From Chitinophaga niabensis (GTDB lineage Bacteria > Bacteroidota > Bacteroidia > Chitinophagales > Chitinophagaceae): a DNA stretch of 64,000 nucleotides. Within the stretch, counting starts at the first letter, position 1; each line of letters opens with the position of its first letter. Shown here one piece after another: positions 7,786 through 17,058 of the stretch. The stretch is taken from contig JAFIGY010000019.1 in NCBI GenBank assembly GCA_017849435.1, positions 248,001 to 312,000 of the forward strand. Reading direction: 5' to 3'. The notes below the pieces were generated by a model, which saw nothing but the letters and a program-made list of their open reading frames with translations, was not told the DNA's origin and made no database searches. The translations under genes and the position numbers were made by a program.

Positions 7786-8129
7786 TGCTCTGATTTATCG
7801 AATTCATAAAAAGTATTGATCCCCAGGTGATATTCATCTGCGAAAGCCTGCTGCAGGGATATCTGCTGCTCACTCCTTTCGGAAGAATGCTTCAGCCGAA
7901 GGGTGAACATGATGGCGTTGATCGCAAGGATCAACATCATGGCCGTAATGGCGACGGAAGGTCTGGTAATCAACATGATAAAGCGTTCCCAGGCATCCAT
8001 CGGCACGGATCGTTGCATACGGGCCTGCAGGCGGGTGAAAAAGAATTCCGCCGGCTCTGCCCTTTGTATGCCATCCAGGCTGTTGAGGGTGCTTTCTACC
8101 TCTTTTGCAATATCTCGTCTCTGCTTCAT
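7782..8129 (-). CDS. Single-TM protein, candidate anti-sigma factor
   Basis: 115 residues: a soluble N-terminal half of about 60 residues, one membrane helix (PSVAITAMMLILAINAIMFTL, about residues 59-79) and a short C-terminal half. No signal peptide, so N-in topology is likely, as expected for an anti-sigma protein. It directly follows the ECF sigma gene (53-base gap) and overlaps the CnrX-like gene by four bases. There is no zinc-binding HxxxCxxC motif, so it would be a CnrY-like rather than a ZAS-type anti-sigma. Assignment rests on position, size and topology. Confidence 0.65.
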   Translation of the reverse strand: MKQRRDIAKEVESTLNSLDGIQRAEPAEFFFTRLQARMQRSVPMDAWERFIMLITRPSVAITAMMLILAINAIMFTLRLKHSSERSEQQISLQQAFADEYHLGINTFYEFDKSEQ

Positions 8130-8182
8130 AATCGCTGTATTTAAGTTAGACGATAAATATCAAAAAAACTTGTACCTGCCTG

Positions 8183-8743
8183 TTATGATGAATAATAATC
8201 TTCCAGTTGCTGCTTCAGGTTCTGCTTCGCCCGGTGCAGCAGCCCTTCCACTGCGGAAACGCTGGCGTCCAGGATACCGGCTATCTCCTTGCTGCTCAGG
8301 CCCTCCAGCTTATGCAGCACGAAAGCGGCCTTCTGGCTGTCCGGCAGCCGCGCGATAGCCTTAAAGAGCATATCCGCCCGTTCCTTGTTGGCCAGGGCCA
8401 CCCCGGGGTGGTGAAAATCAGGCGGATCGATGATCAGTTCGTTCTGCTGGCCGAACAGACTGTATACCTTAGCCCAGCGTTTCTTCCGGCTCTTCTTCCG
8501 GAGATGATCCAGGCATTTGGTGACAGTGATCCGGTACAGCCAGGTGGAGATCTGTGCATCTCCCTTGAACGTTCCGATGGATTCAAAGACCTGCATGAAC
8601 ACCTCCTGCGCCACATCTTCCGCATCGGCAGTATTTTGCAGGATACCCAGGGCGGTATTGTATACCATGCCCTGCCACTGCGTCACCAGCTGCCTGAAGG
8701 CGGCCTCACTACCCTGCTTTAATTGTGCTATGATGTCGGTCAA
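8183..8743 (-). CDS. ECF sigma-70 family RNA polymerase sigma factor
   Basis: 186 residues with the sigma-2 region (TADAEDVAQEVFMQVFESIGTF, then ISTWLYRITVTKCLDHLRKK) and sigma-4 region (LPDSQKAAFVLHKLEGLSSKEIAGILDASVSAVEGLLHRAKQ region, key residues LSSKEIA and SAVEGLLHRAK). Downstream in the same direction are the anti-sigma candidate, the CnrX-like sensor and the secreted Spy-like protein; upstream is the outer-membrane barrel gene, 48 bases away. The arrangement suggests a sigma factor released by an envelope signal that controls its own operon and perhaps the barrel gene. Confidence 0.92.
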   Translation of the reverse strand: MTDIIAQLKQGSEAAFRQLVTQWQGMVYNTALGILQNTADAEDVAQEVFMQVFESIGTFKGDAQISTWLYRITVTKCLDHLRKKSRKKRWAKVYSLFGQQNELIIDPPDFHHPGVALANKERADMLFKAIARLPDSQKAAFVLHKLEGLSSKEIAGILDASVSAVEGLLHRAKQNLKQQLEDYYSS

Positions 8744-8791
8744 TGCGCTTGCTGTTAGGTTAAATCATCACTCCAAGTACGTCCATCATGG

Positions 8792-11764
8792 TTAAAATGG
8801 CCGGCCCATCATGTCCGGAGGACCGTCAGGACGGTTGAACCGTTGCCGGTAGTTGCCGGAAGGCATGTTGAGCTTCCCAAAGTTCTTTAGCCTGTAAGTA
8901 AATGTAAGCATAAAATACTGTGTCAGTACCTGGCTCTGCTGGTCCGTAGTGGTAAAGCCGTCTATGGTACGACTAATACTGCGGTTCTGGTTCAGCAGGT
9001 CAAATACGGTCAGGCGCAACTCCCCTCGCTGGTTCTTCAGGAACTTCTTGCCCACACCCATGTTCCAGAGGAAATAACTCTGGTTGAACCCGGCTCCCAA
9101 ACCGGAATAGAGCTGGTTGTTCAGTTCGTTCTGCAATACCCAGCCTGTTTTGGACAGGAGATTCATGCTAACACCAGCCGTATGCGTGAAATATTTAGTA
9201 GCGATCTTCTGGGCGCCGAGTGTAGGATTGGCGCTGTTCTCCACCATCGTATTAGATGAGTTGAAGTTGGCGGTATAAGACACGGTAAAGTCCACATATT
9301 CGCTGATGTTGCTGGAGATCACGGTTCCAAGGCTGTAGTTATAGTTATCGGAAATATTGGCCACGTTGTTCAGCATACCGGGCGTACGTACATATCCCAA
9401 ACCGGCATTGAGGTTGAAGTTCGATTTGATGAATTTCACCGGCACACCGTAGTTGAAGAAAGAACGCAGGCTCCAGTAACCATCCAGGTTCACGGGTTTC
9501 GTTAACCGGGCATTCTTTAGCAATTGCAGTCCGGGCGCGAGATCAATGGGTGTATTGCTGAGGTTCCTGAACACGGAAGAGGCCACATAGTCCTGGGTGC
9601 TCTGTGCGTAAATGTTCGCAAAAAAGTTCTGGCCGTTTACCGTATTGGTGTAGCTATACCGTGCGGAGATCATGTGACCGTATTGCTGCTTCAGATCCGG
9701 ATTACCTACGGAAATATTTTGCAGATCGCTGCGGTTGTACACGCTTTGTAATTGCTGAACGGAAGGCTGATTAGTGGATGCGCGATAAAATACGCGGATC
9801 CTTGCATAGTTGGTCAGCTTGTAGTTGAGCATGGCGTTGGGCAGGATGTTGCTGAATGTCTGATGCACCTTGGATTCCTGCGGGAAGGTCTGGTCTCCGA
9901 TCAGTTCTGAATATTGATAGGATACGCCGAGGGACAACATTTTGTCCCGGTTTCCGATACGATACGTCATACCTGCGTTATGCGTATTGTATTCACTGGA
10001 ATAAAGGTTGGAGCTAACGGTATCCATATCAGTATACTTGCCCAGTATATGATCGAAACCATACGCCCTTCTGTCTGAATTACTTCTTGAGATAGACGGA
10101 TTGTAATTGATCTGTAATTGTCCCTGTTTGCCGATCGGCTCCGTATACGCGATGTTGGCGTTGTAGGAGTAGCCGTTGGATAGTGGCAACACCTGTTGCT
10201 TCAGGTGTGTGGAATCCGGGTGGCTCGGCTTGCTGAGGTCTACGCGAAGGTTCTCCGTCAGCGTTTCACCGGTGCGATCGTTTGTGCTGCCGCCGATGCT
10301 CAAGGAAATAGTGCGACCTCTCTTGCGGAATGCGTGTTGGTAAGTAAGATTACCATTGAAGTTGTAACCGGAATTGAGCGCATCGCGGATGTTCAGGCTG
10401 CTGACGGAGAGATTATTCAGTGTGCCTGAATTACTGATGGTATTCGAAAAAGAGTTGTTCTTCTGGAAACTGACACCAGGCTGGAAGATCAGGGTATTGG
10501 ATGAATCTATCCGGTATTCTACCCGCATATTGATCCGGTGGTTGTAGTTAGTGCTCCGGGAAATGGAAGAGTCATTCTCTATCCATGCGGGCGGATTGGC
10601 CGGGTCATTTGTTTCGATACGGGAGTTCTGATCGTTGTTGGTATTGCTGTTGTTAAAGAAGTAGCTCAGGTTGAAAATTACTTTCTTTCCGAAGTTGTCG
10701 TTGAAGTTGAAACCGATGGAATTAGTTTTATTCAATCCCGTCTGATTCCCCACCAGGAAGTTACCTCCGCCTCCGAAGTTACCACCTCCGCCGAAGTTGC
10801 CTCCTCCGCCACCACCGCCACGGTTACCACCGCCACCGCCGCGGTTGCCGCCGCCACCACCACCGCCGCGGAAACCGCCACCGCCACCACCTCCCATCAC
10901 ACCCAGAAGATCCTGGGAAGAGAAGTTCTGCTGGTTCGTGTTGTTCGTTATACCGATGAGGGAAATGCGTTTATCCCCACTGAAAATATTCACGTTACCA
11001 CCTGCTGAATAGCGGCCATCTGTGCCATATCCGGCAAATAATTTCCCGAACTGGCCCTGGCGCATTTCTGCGCGGGTCACGATATTGATGGTCTTTTGCG
11101 AGTTACCGTCGTCGAAACCGGTGAACCTGGACTGGTCGCTCATCCTGTCAAAAACCTCTATTTTAGAGATCACCTCGGCCGGCAGATTCCTCAATGCCAG
11201 CGTGGCGTCATCGCCAAAAAACTCCTTTCCGTCCACCAGCACTTTCTTCACATCTTCCCCATGCGCTTTCACTGTTCCGTTCTCCACCGTAATGCCCGGC
11301 ATCTTCTTCACAAGGTCTTCTCCGCTGGCATCCGGATTGGTCTTATAAGCGTCCGCATTGTATTGCAGGGTATCGCCTTTTTGTTGCGCAGGCGGCACCT
11401 GACCTTTGATCACCACTTCTTTCAGATCCCGGGAAGATTTGGGTAGAAAAACGGTGCCGAGGTTTTGGGTTTCCTGCTGGAGCACAATGGCCCGTTGCAG
11501 TTCGCCGTAGCCTACATAGCTGATGGAAAGGAGATAGGGAGCCGGTTTGAGGTCCGCAATCTCGAAAGCGCCGGCTTTATTGGTGATCACCTGTTTCCTG
11601 AATGCGGCGTCCTGCGGCGAGGTGAGCCGGATAGTGGCATTCTTCAACACGGAGCTGTCGCTTTTATCTCTCAGCACGCCTTTCAAGGTAAGGGTCTGCG
11701 CGAAAGAAAGCTGAGCGCAGGTCAGTAAAAAAAGTAAAGCTGTAAATCTCAATACATGCCGCAT
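8792..11764 (-). CDS. Large outer-membrane beta-barrel protein (TonB-receptor-like, OMP_b-brl_3 type) with Gly-rich insert
   Basis: 990 residues with signal peptide (MRHVLRFTALLFLLTCAQLSFAQ), an N-terminal carboxypeptidase-regulatory-like domain (about 25-110; LKGVLRDKSDSSVLKNATIRL), a plug-like region (about 130-240; GEDLVKKMPGITVENGTVKAHG) and a long barrel. Between about residues 290 and 340 there is a glycine/asparagine/arginine run made of GGGG, RGG and NFGGGG units. No SusD gene is adjacent, so it is not a standard SusC. The sigma/anti-sigma genes follow in the same direction. Transport substrate is unknown; the ECF context suggests stress- or metal-linked export or uptake. Confidence 0.85.
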   Translation of the reverse strand: MRHVLRFTALLFLLTCAQLSFAQTLTLKGVLRDKSDSSVLKNATIRLTSPQDAAFRKQVITNKAGAFEIADLKPAPYLLSISYVGYGELQRAIVLQQETQNLGTVFLPKSSRDLKEVVIKGQVPPAQQKGDTLQYNADAYKTNPDASGEDLVKKMPGITVENGTVKAHGEDVKKVLVDGKEFFGDDATLALRNLPAEVISKIEVFDRMSDQSRFTGFDDGNSQKTINIVTRAEMRQGQFGKLFAGYGTDGRYSAGGNVNIFSGDKRISLIGITNNTNQQNFSSQDLLGVMGGGGGGGFRGGGGGGGNRGGGGGNRGGGGGGGNFGGGGNFGGGGNFLVGNQTGLNKTNSIGFNFNDNFGKKVIFNLSYFFNNSNTNNDQNSRIETNDPANPPAWIENDSSISRSTNYNHRINMRVEYRIDSSNTLIFQPGVSFQKNNSFSNTISNSGTLNNLSVSSLNIRDALNSGYNFNGNLTYQHAFRKRGRTISLSIGGSTNDRTGETLTENLRVDLSKPSHPDSTHLKQQVLPLSNGYSYNANIAYTEPIGKQGQLQINYNPSISRSNSDRRAYGFDHILGKYTDMDTVSSNLYSSEYNTHNAGMTYRIGNRDKMLSLGVSYQYSELIGDQTFPQESKVHQTFSNILPNAMLNYKLTNYARIRVFYRASTNQPSVQQLQSVYNRSDLQNISVGNPDLKQQYGHMISARYSYTNTVNGQNFFANIYAQSTQDYVASSVFRNLSNTPIDLAPGLQLLKNARLTKPVNLDGYWSLRSFFNYGVPVKFIKSNFNLNAGLGYVRTPGMLNNVANISDNYNYSLGTVISSNISEYVDFTVSYTANFNSSNTMVENSANPTLGAQKIATKYFTHTAGVSMNLLSKTGWVLQNELNNQLYSGLGAGFNQSYFLWNMGVGKKFLKNQRGELRLTVFDLLNQNRSISRTIDGFTTTDQQSQVLTQYFMLTFTYRLKNFGKLNMPSGNYRQRFNRPDGPPDMMGRPF
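10757..10895. repeat. Low-complexity repeat encoding the Gly-rich insert
   Basis: About 140 bases of repeated ACCGCC/GCCTCC and AAGTTACC units on the plus strand, read on the minus strand as Gly runs separated by Arg, Asn and Phe. The repetitive DNA can slip in replication, so length may vary between strains. It is in frame with the barrel gene throughout. Confidence 0.85.
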
Positions 11765-11824
11765 ATTAACCTGATTGTTCTGTATTGGACGCCATATGAT
11801 CCAAAAACATGCGGCAGGGGCATG

Positions 11825-11844
11825 AAAAAAGGCCTTACGGCCTT
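11825..11844 (-). terminator. Rho-independent terminator of the S9 peptidase gene
   Basis: On the minus strand AAGGCC-GTAA-GGCCTT followed by TTTT. The stem is six pairs with a four-base loop and sits 4 bases after the peptidase stop codon at 11849. Confidence 0.7.
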
Positions 11845-11848
11845 CTTT

Positions 11849-14254
11849 CTATTTTTTAGCATCTTTTACATATTTTTTTAACCATTGATCCTGTTCCCAA
11901 AGCAGGTGCAACAGGTTCTCCCTGGCGGAATATCCGTGGCTTTCGAAGGGCAGCTGCACAAAACGTACGGTGCCGCCATGTCCCTTGATGGCGTTGAAAA
12001 GCCGCTCGCTCTGGATCGGGAAAGTACCGGGATTGTTATCCATTTCCCCGTGGATCATCAATAATGGTGTTTTTATCTTGTCCGCAAAACTGAACGGGCT
12101 CATATTATAATATACATCCGGCGCCTGCCAATACGTGCGTTCTTCCGCCTGGAAGCCGAAAGGTGTAAGCGTGCGGTTATAAGCTCCGCTGCGCGCGATG
12201 CCCGCCTTGAAAAGATTCGTATGTGCGAGCAGGTTAGCCGTCATGAAAGCGCCGTAGCTATGGCCTCCCACCGCCACACGGGTGCTATCCCCTACCCCCA
12301 TCTTCGCCAGTGCCTGAATAGCCGCATGGGCATTGAGGTACAGCTGGGGAATGAAATTGTCGTTCGGCTCTTTGTTCCCTTCGCCAACGATCGGCATTTC
12401 AGCGTTATCGAGGATGGCGTACCCCTGGGTTACCCAGAAAATGGGGCTGCCGTAGCCCACACGGGTGAAGGTATATTTGGAACCCCTTACCTGCGCGGCA
12501 TCTGCGGCGGATTTGTATTCCCGCGGATAGGCCCAGATCACTACCGGCAGGGGACCGTCTTTTTTAGCGTCGTATCCTTTGGGCAGATAGAGATCGCCGG
12601 TGAGGCCCACACCGTCGGCTCTTTTGTAGGAGATCTTTTGTTTGGCAACTCCTTCGAGCGCTTTATACGGACTGGTGAATTCAGTAACAGGTGTACCGAT
12701 GGCGCTGCGTTTGCGGAGATCGCGGATGTAATAGTTGGGCACTTCCGTTTGGCTTTCACGGGAAGTGAGCATCACCAGCTTTTCCAGGTCCAGCGCATCT
12801 ATCACGTTCTCATAATAGGGAGCCTGACAGCGCCAGAGGATGGTTCCTTTACCGGTTTTGATATTGTAACTCTGCACAAAGGGCAGGTCGCCATCCGGAG
12901 AAGCGCCCTGGGAGCGCATTAACAGCTCCCCGTTCTTCTGCACAAAAAGTACGGGACGGTCGAATTCGTTGCGGTTGGTGAACGGTATGCCGATGTCGCT
13001 GTACTCGTCGTTACTGCTTTTTTCAAAGAGGGAATCCAGTTTACCGGTGGCAGGATTGTAGATGTTGATCCGTTCCCGGCGGTCAGCGAACATAGATTCA
13101 TATACGAGTGCGAGTTCCTTCGTTCCCCAGATGACGTTGTTGAAGCGGCGTTTTGTACGGAAGAGCTCCCTCGGCCCCGCGCCCCCTGCCACATCCACAG
13201 CGTACAAGGCATCACGAAACTCGACTTTCTTACGACCAAGCCCTTCATCCAGTGCTTTCACAAAAATGACGGTATGCGGCTCGTCCGTACGCCAGGAAAA
13301 CCCGCGCGGGGTGTTGGGCACATCATCGAAACCGATAGGAGCACCTTCGGTGGAGGGGTTGGTGGCCAGCGTTTTGAGCACTTTGCCCTGCAGATCACGC
13401 ACGGTATAGGTTTGCGGGAAACCGTTTACAGGCACGAGATAGGAAAAGGGCTGCTGCATGGCGCGGACAAGCAGGTATTGTTTGTCCGGGGATACCTGCA
13501 CGGCGCCGTAAAAATCCGGCTCACCAACAGGGCGTTCCGCCTGCAGATCGTTGATCATGATCTGTGAAAGCGCCATGTAGGCGAAGAGCGCTTCGTCGTA
13601 AGGATTCCTGATAAGGTCCTGGTACGTGCGGGAAGCTGCACTTCTGCCTTTACTTTCCTGCACTACCGGGCCGGAAGGCACGAGGGGTGCTGCGGGAGCG
13701 GCACCACGACCAGCAGGCACGGTCTTGTAGATCAGGCGGTTGTTATCCAGCCAGGAATAAGCCATTTCCATCACGGCGTTGAGCGGGGACTGGTTTACTC
13801 TGCGGGCAGACCTGGACGCCACGTCTATAACGTAGAGGTCTATACGATCATTGAGACTGTTGGTAAAAGCGATCATTTTGCCGTCAGGGCTCCACTGGAG
13901 GCCGGAGATGCGGAGAGTTTCCGGGAGGCCGCTGATGGGAAACTGCGCTTTGGTTCTGATGTTCTTCAGCTGCAATCCTGCACCGTATACTGCGCGGCTT
14001 GGACCGAAATTCCGCGGATTCAGCCGCAGCCCTGCGATCCGCAGTTCCGGCTGCGCCAGTTCTTCCAGCGGAGGATACGTATTACGGTCCACCAGGATCA
14101 TCCACTCCCCTTTCTTGTCAAAACTAACGGAAGGCGTAGGTTTGGCCAGCAGTAATTCCTCTATGACGGCAGGCGGGCGTTGATAGGAAACACTGTTCTG
14201 TCCATAGGCGAACATGCCTGATAACAGGCAGAACAAGAGTAATGGTTTTCTCAT
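11849..14254 (-). CDS. S9-family serine peptidase (prolyl oligopeptidase / glutamyl endopeptidase-like)
   Basis: 801 residues with a signal peptide (MRKPLLLFCLLSGMFAYGQ), an N-terminal beta-propeller region with a WD40/TolB-like repeat (ISGLQWSPDGKMIAF) and a C-terminal alpha/beta hydrolase domain. Catalytic Ser lies in GGHSYGAF, the Asp candidate in MIHGEMDNNPGT, and the His in LPFESHGYSA. This pattern fits the exported S9D group of Bacteroidota and plants. It is transcribed alone with its own terminator. Likely periplasmic peptide degradation; exact cleavage preference is not readable. Confidence 0.92.
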   Translation of the reverse strand: MRKPLLLFCLLSGMFAYGQNSVSYQRPPAVIEELLLAKPTPSVSFDKKGEWMILVDRNTYPPLEELAQPELRIAGLRLNPRNFGPSRAVYGAGLQLKNIRTKAQFPISGLPETLRISGLQWSPDGKMIAFTNSLNDRIDLYVIDVASRSARRVNQSPLNAVMEMAYSWLDNNRLIYKTVPAGRGAAPAAPLVPSGPVVQESKGRSAASRTYQDLIRNPYDEALFAYMALSQIMINDLQAERPVGEPDFYGAVQVSPDKQYLLVRAMQQPFSYLVPVNGFPQTYTVRDLQGKVLKTLATNPSTEGAPIGFDDVPNTPRGFSWRTDEPHTVIFVKALDEGLGRKKVEFRDALYAVDVAGGAGPRELFRTKRRFNNVIWGTKELALVYESMFADRRERINIYNPATGKLDSLFEKSSNDEYSDIGIPFTNRNEFDRPVLFVQKNGELLMRSQGASPDGDLPFVQSYNIKTGKGTILWRCQAPYYENVIDALDLEKLVMLTSRESQTEVPNYYIRDLRKRSAIGTPVTEFTSPYKALEGVAKQKISYKRADGVGLTGDLYLPKGYDAKKDGPLPVVIWAYPREYKSAADAAQVRGSKYTFTRVGYGSPIFWVTQGYAILDNAEMPIVGEGNKEPNDNFIPQLYLNAHAAIQALAKMGVGDSTRVAVGGHSYGAFMTANLLAHTNLFKAGIARSGAYNRTLTPFGFQAEERTYWQAPDVYYNMSPFSFADKIKTPLLMIHGEMDNNPGTFPIQSERLFNAIKGHGGTVRFVQLPFESHGYSARENLLHLLWEQDQWLKKYVKDAKK

Positions 14255-14327
14255 AATGTCAGGATTAAACCATAAAAATAGAAAAAAGATTGCCGGAGCG
14301 TGGAATAATACATGAATGGCACGGCGG

Positions 14328-14996
14328 TCAGAGCAGGTCTTCTTCGCGGATGAGATTGTTCTTCAATGCATACATCACTACACCGGCGGTATTGCGGACG
14401 TTCATTTTTTCGAGGATGCGCGTGCGGTAACCTTCTACGGTGCGTTTGCTGAGGAAAATGCGATCTCCGATCTGCTGCGCGGTGAATTGCTGGCAGATCA
14501 GCCGGATGATCTCGTGCTCGCGGTCGGTGAATGCTACCTGTTCCCGCTGTTTGTAAGGGTTGAACCGGCTTCTTGCGATCATGCCGGCGAGTTTGGAGGA
14601 AGTACTTTTGCAGTAATATACCTTGTCCTCATACACACTCGTGATGGCATCCAGTATCTCCTGTTTGTCCGCATTCTTGAGCAGGTATCCTTTGGCGCCG
14701 GCTTCGAGCATTTCCACGATCTGATCTTCTTCGTCGAACATCGACAAAGCGATGATCCGCACATCCGGATTCTGCCGCACCAGCTCGCGCGTAGCAGCGA
14801 TCCCATCCATCCGCGGCATCTTGATATCAGTCATCACCACGTCCGGTGCCTCTTTGGCAACGAGTTCCAGCAATTCCCTTCCGTCGGCAGCCTGCCCTAC
14901 CAGCGCAATATTCTCCTGTCGGCTCAGCATGAGTGCCAGCCCGTCGAGGAATATTTCATGATCATCGGCTACTACCAAACGGATATCGTAGTTCAT
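14328..14996 (-). CDS. NarL/LuxR-type response regulator (cassette A)
   Basis: 222 residues: receiver domain with the acidic pocket (VVADDHEIFLDG) and phosphoacceptor Asp in DVVMTDIKMPRMDG near residue 58, then a LuxR-type HTH (FTDREHEIIRLICQQFTAQQIG and SKRTVEGYRTRILEKM). It is the last gene of a four-gene set: anchored protein (16528), polytopic membrane protein (15801), kinase (15050), this regulator. The kinase stop is 53 bases upstream. A syntenic copy of the set lies at 28675-31299. Confidence 0.93.
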   Translation of the reverse strand: MNYDIRLVVADDHEIFLDGLALMLSRQENIALVGQAADGRELLELVAKEAPDVVMTDIKMPRMDGIAATRELVRQNPDVRIIALSMFDEEDQIVEMLEAGAKGYLLKNADKQEILDAITSVYEDKVYYCKSTSSKLAGMIARSRFNPYKQREQVAFTDREHEIIRLICQQFTAQQIGDRIFLSKRTVEGYRTRILEKMNVRNTAGVVMYALKNNLIREEDLL

Positions 14997-15049
14997 CAGG
15001 ACAGCTTATGGAGTTGATGTGAGAGGTGTCAGACAAATATACAAATTAT

Positions 15050-15790
15050 TTATCCCCGTGGTAGTCTTATGTAATAATGCGTACCCTCTCCGGGTGCGGA
15101 CCGGATGGTGATGGAACCGCGCATGATGTCCGTACGGATCTCCAGGCTTTTGAGCCCCAGCCCGCGGGAATCCCGCTTGGCTTTTTCTACGTTGAATCCC
15201 TTTCCGTTATCGTGGATCAGGATAAGTAATTCTTTTTCATCTTCGCTGAAACCGATATCCAGCTTAGTGGCGCCGGCATGTTTGAGTGTGTTGTGGATGA
15301 TCTCCTGCACGATCCGGAAAACGTGGATGTCTTTATCAGGATTGGGGGTAATATCGTTGACGGCATAAACGTTCACCTCAAGGAGGTTTTCGTATCCCAG
15401 ATGCTTCGTAAACTCACGGATGGCCTCTATCAAACCTTTTCTTTCCAGTGTATTGGGCAGCAGATCGTAAGATATCTGGCGCATGCTGGTGATGATCTCA
15501 TCGATATACTTACCGGATTTGGCAATCACCTGTTTATCCCGCGCATCGTTTACTTCCACGCTGCTGATATTGAGTTTCACGCTGGAGAGCAATGGCCCGA
15601 GGCTGTCGTGCAGATCCGTAGCGATGCGTTTGCGTTCATTCTCCAGCATGGTGATCTCCGCCGTGATGCGTTCCCGTTGCAGATGCACATAGCGGCGATG
15701 ATAGCGGATGATGGAGGCCACGAAGAAGATGATGATCACTGCCAGCAGGGAACTGAGGAGCAGGGTGATATAGAAAATGCTGTCTTCCAT
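15050..15790 (-). CDS. HisKA_3 sensor histidine kinase (cassette A)
   Basis: 246 residues: one N-terminal membrane helix (ITLLLSSLLAVIIIFFVASII), a coiled linker, a HisKA_3 dimerization segment with the phosphoacceptor His in RIATDLHDSLGPLLSSVK, and a HATPase_c domain with N-box (EIIHNTLKHAG) and G boxes (IHDNGKGF, GLGLKSL). No periplasmic sensor domain is present, so the signal probably comes through the membrane protein encoded 10 bases upstream. Pairs with the NarL-type regulator that follows. Confidence 0.93.
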   Translation of the reverse strand: MEDSIFYITLLLSSLLAVIIIFFVASIIRYHRRYVHLQRERITAEITMLENERKRIATDLHDSLGPLLSSVKLNISSVEVNDARDKQVIAKSGKYIDEIITSMRQISYDLLPNTLERKGLIEAIREFTKHLGYENLLEVNVYAVNDITPNPDKDIHVFRIVQEIIHNTLKHAGATKLDIGFSEDEKELLILIHDNGKGFNVEKAKRDSRGLGLKSLEIRTDIMRGSITIRSAPGEGTHYYIRLPRG

Positions 15791-15800
15791 GGGGCTGCCA

Positions 15801-16493
15801 TTACGCTTTAAAACGCTTTGAGAAATAATAATCGTCCCTCACGGGCATGTAATAAACCGCTATTGCGTAGACAATATTAACAAAAGCATTGATAAAAGCG
15901 AAAAGGCTGAATATCTTTCTGAACAGCCGGGAATTGACCAGGTCCACCAGCAGGAATTTCTCCGTAATGAGCAGAAATCCTTCGGTGATCAGGCTGTATA
16001 CACCGATGGTGATAAAACCGAGACAGATCAGGAACCGGGCGTTCCTGAAAAGATGGCCGCTGTAAGCGGCGATCAGGGAGTTGATTTCGTTGATGCTCAG
16101 CAGCACCATCACGAGGGAATAGACCATGACGAAAGGAGAAGAAGAGGACAGATCGTCTTCCAGTCGCCCCAACGCCAGATTCTCTACAGACCAGATGGTG
16201 AGAAAGAGCACGGAAAGCGCGATCATCAGTTGCCGGCGCTTGCGCAGGAAGCCCCAGGCATAGAAGATGTACAGGATCATGCCGGCTTCCAGGAGGTTGT
16301 AGATATTGAGCGCGATGGTATTGCTCTTGATCAGCCGGATGCTGATCTGGCTTACCACTTCGGAAGTGAAGGCCAACAGAAGGTAAAGCAGAAAGGGAAG
16401 ATAGCTGGCGCGTATGCGGTTCATACGCACCAGCCCAAGTATCAGCGGGAAAACAATCGTAAAACTCAGTAGTTGTGATACAATGTTAGACAT
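15801..16493 (-). CDS. Polytopic membrane protein of unknown function (cassette A)
   Basis: 230 residues with about six to seven membrane helices, among them FTIVFPLILGLVRM, SYLPFLLYLLLAFTSEVV, NIYNLLEAGMILYIFYAW, LMIALSVLFLTIW and ARFLICLGFITIGVYSLI. There is no recognised enzyme motif. The protein resembles the one at 29259-29918 in size, helix pattern and the YNLL segment in helix 3, and both genes sit immediately upstream of a sensor-less HisKA_3 kinase. I infer a signal-receiving membrane partner of the kinase; no direct evidence for a ligand. Confidence 0.75.
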   Translation of the reverse strand: MSNIVSQLLSFTIVFPLILGLVRMNRIRASYLPFLLYLLLAFTSEVVSQISIRLIKSNTIALNIYNLLEAGMILYIFYAWGFLRKRRQLMIALSVLFLTIWSVENLALGRLEDDLSSSSPFVMVYSLVMVLLSINEINSLIAAYSGHLFRNARFLICLGFITIGVYSLITEGFLLITEKFLLVDLVNSRLFRKIFSLFAFINAFVNIVYAIAVYYMPVRDDYYFSKRFKA

Positions 16494-16527
16494 CAGTATT
16501 CGATTAATCCTGGCAGATAGTGCATGA

Positions 16528-17058
16528 TTATGGAACCGGGGTCGTCAGCGGACTGGTAAGGTCACATACGTATGGGCAACGCTGACCCCGCTCTATCGCC
16601 TCCTCATCCGTCAATTGTGCCATGGCAGAAGAAATACCCGGTATCCGGAAACTTTTATCCGCCACCAGTTTACCGCGCAGGTCCGTCCCCTTGTCTGTTA
16701 CCGGCACCAGCACAAAACAAACTTCTTTCTTTTCATTCAGGCCAAGATAAATGCGGACGCCTTTGGAGCCTTCTTTATTCAACAGGGCGGCAATGGCATC
16801 CCGGTTGAACATTTCGCATTTGGGGAGATTGAATTGCCGGTTCAGGAAAGTAGAATCTTTCAGCTGCGCTTTCAACTCTTTCTCAGCTGCATGAAAGGCT
16901 TTGGTATAATCAGCCGCTGTTTTCATGCTGACAATGTGCGCTCTGGCCTTTTCATTATCCACCGGTATACTTCCTCCTCCCCGGTTGAACTCACGGAAAA
17001 TAAGCAGGATAAGCAAAATCAGGATGATAAGATAGGGCACGATTTGTGATCTTTTCAT
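16528..17058 (-). CDS. Membrane-anchored protein of unknown function (cassette A)
   Basis: 176 residues, one N-terminal membrane helix (IVPYLIILILLILLIFREF) and a soluble exported domain with three or four Cys (LPKCEMF, KEVCFVLV, RCPYVCD). I do not recognise the family. The segment KGVRIYLGLNEKKEVCFVLV suggests an alternating beta structure. It is the first gene of the four-gene set ending in the NarL-type regulator; the equivalent position in the second set (28675) is also filled by a protein with one N-terminal helix and a soluble domain of similar size. Confidence 0.7.
   Translation of the reverse strand: MKRSQIVPYLIILILLILLIFREFNRGGGSIPVDNEKARAHIVSMKTAADYTKAFHAAEKELKAQLKDSTFLNRQFNLPKCEMFNRDAIAALLNKEGSKGVRIYLGLNEKKEVCFVLVPVTDKGTDLRGKLVADKSFRIPGISSAMAQLTDEEAIERGQRCPYVCDLTSPLTTPVP

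Noticed and set aside
10797-11012. Pro-rich plus-strand frame in the glycine-rich repeat
   Set aside because: Pure antisense of the Gly run; not a gene or CRISPR array, since the units are short and irregular without spacers.
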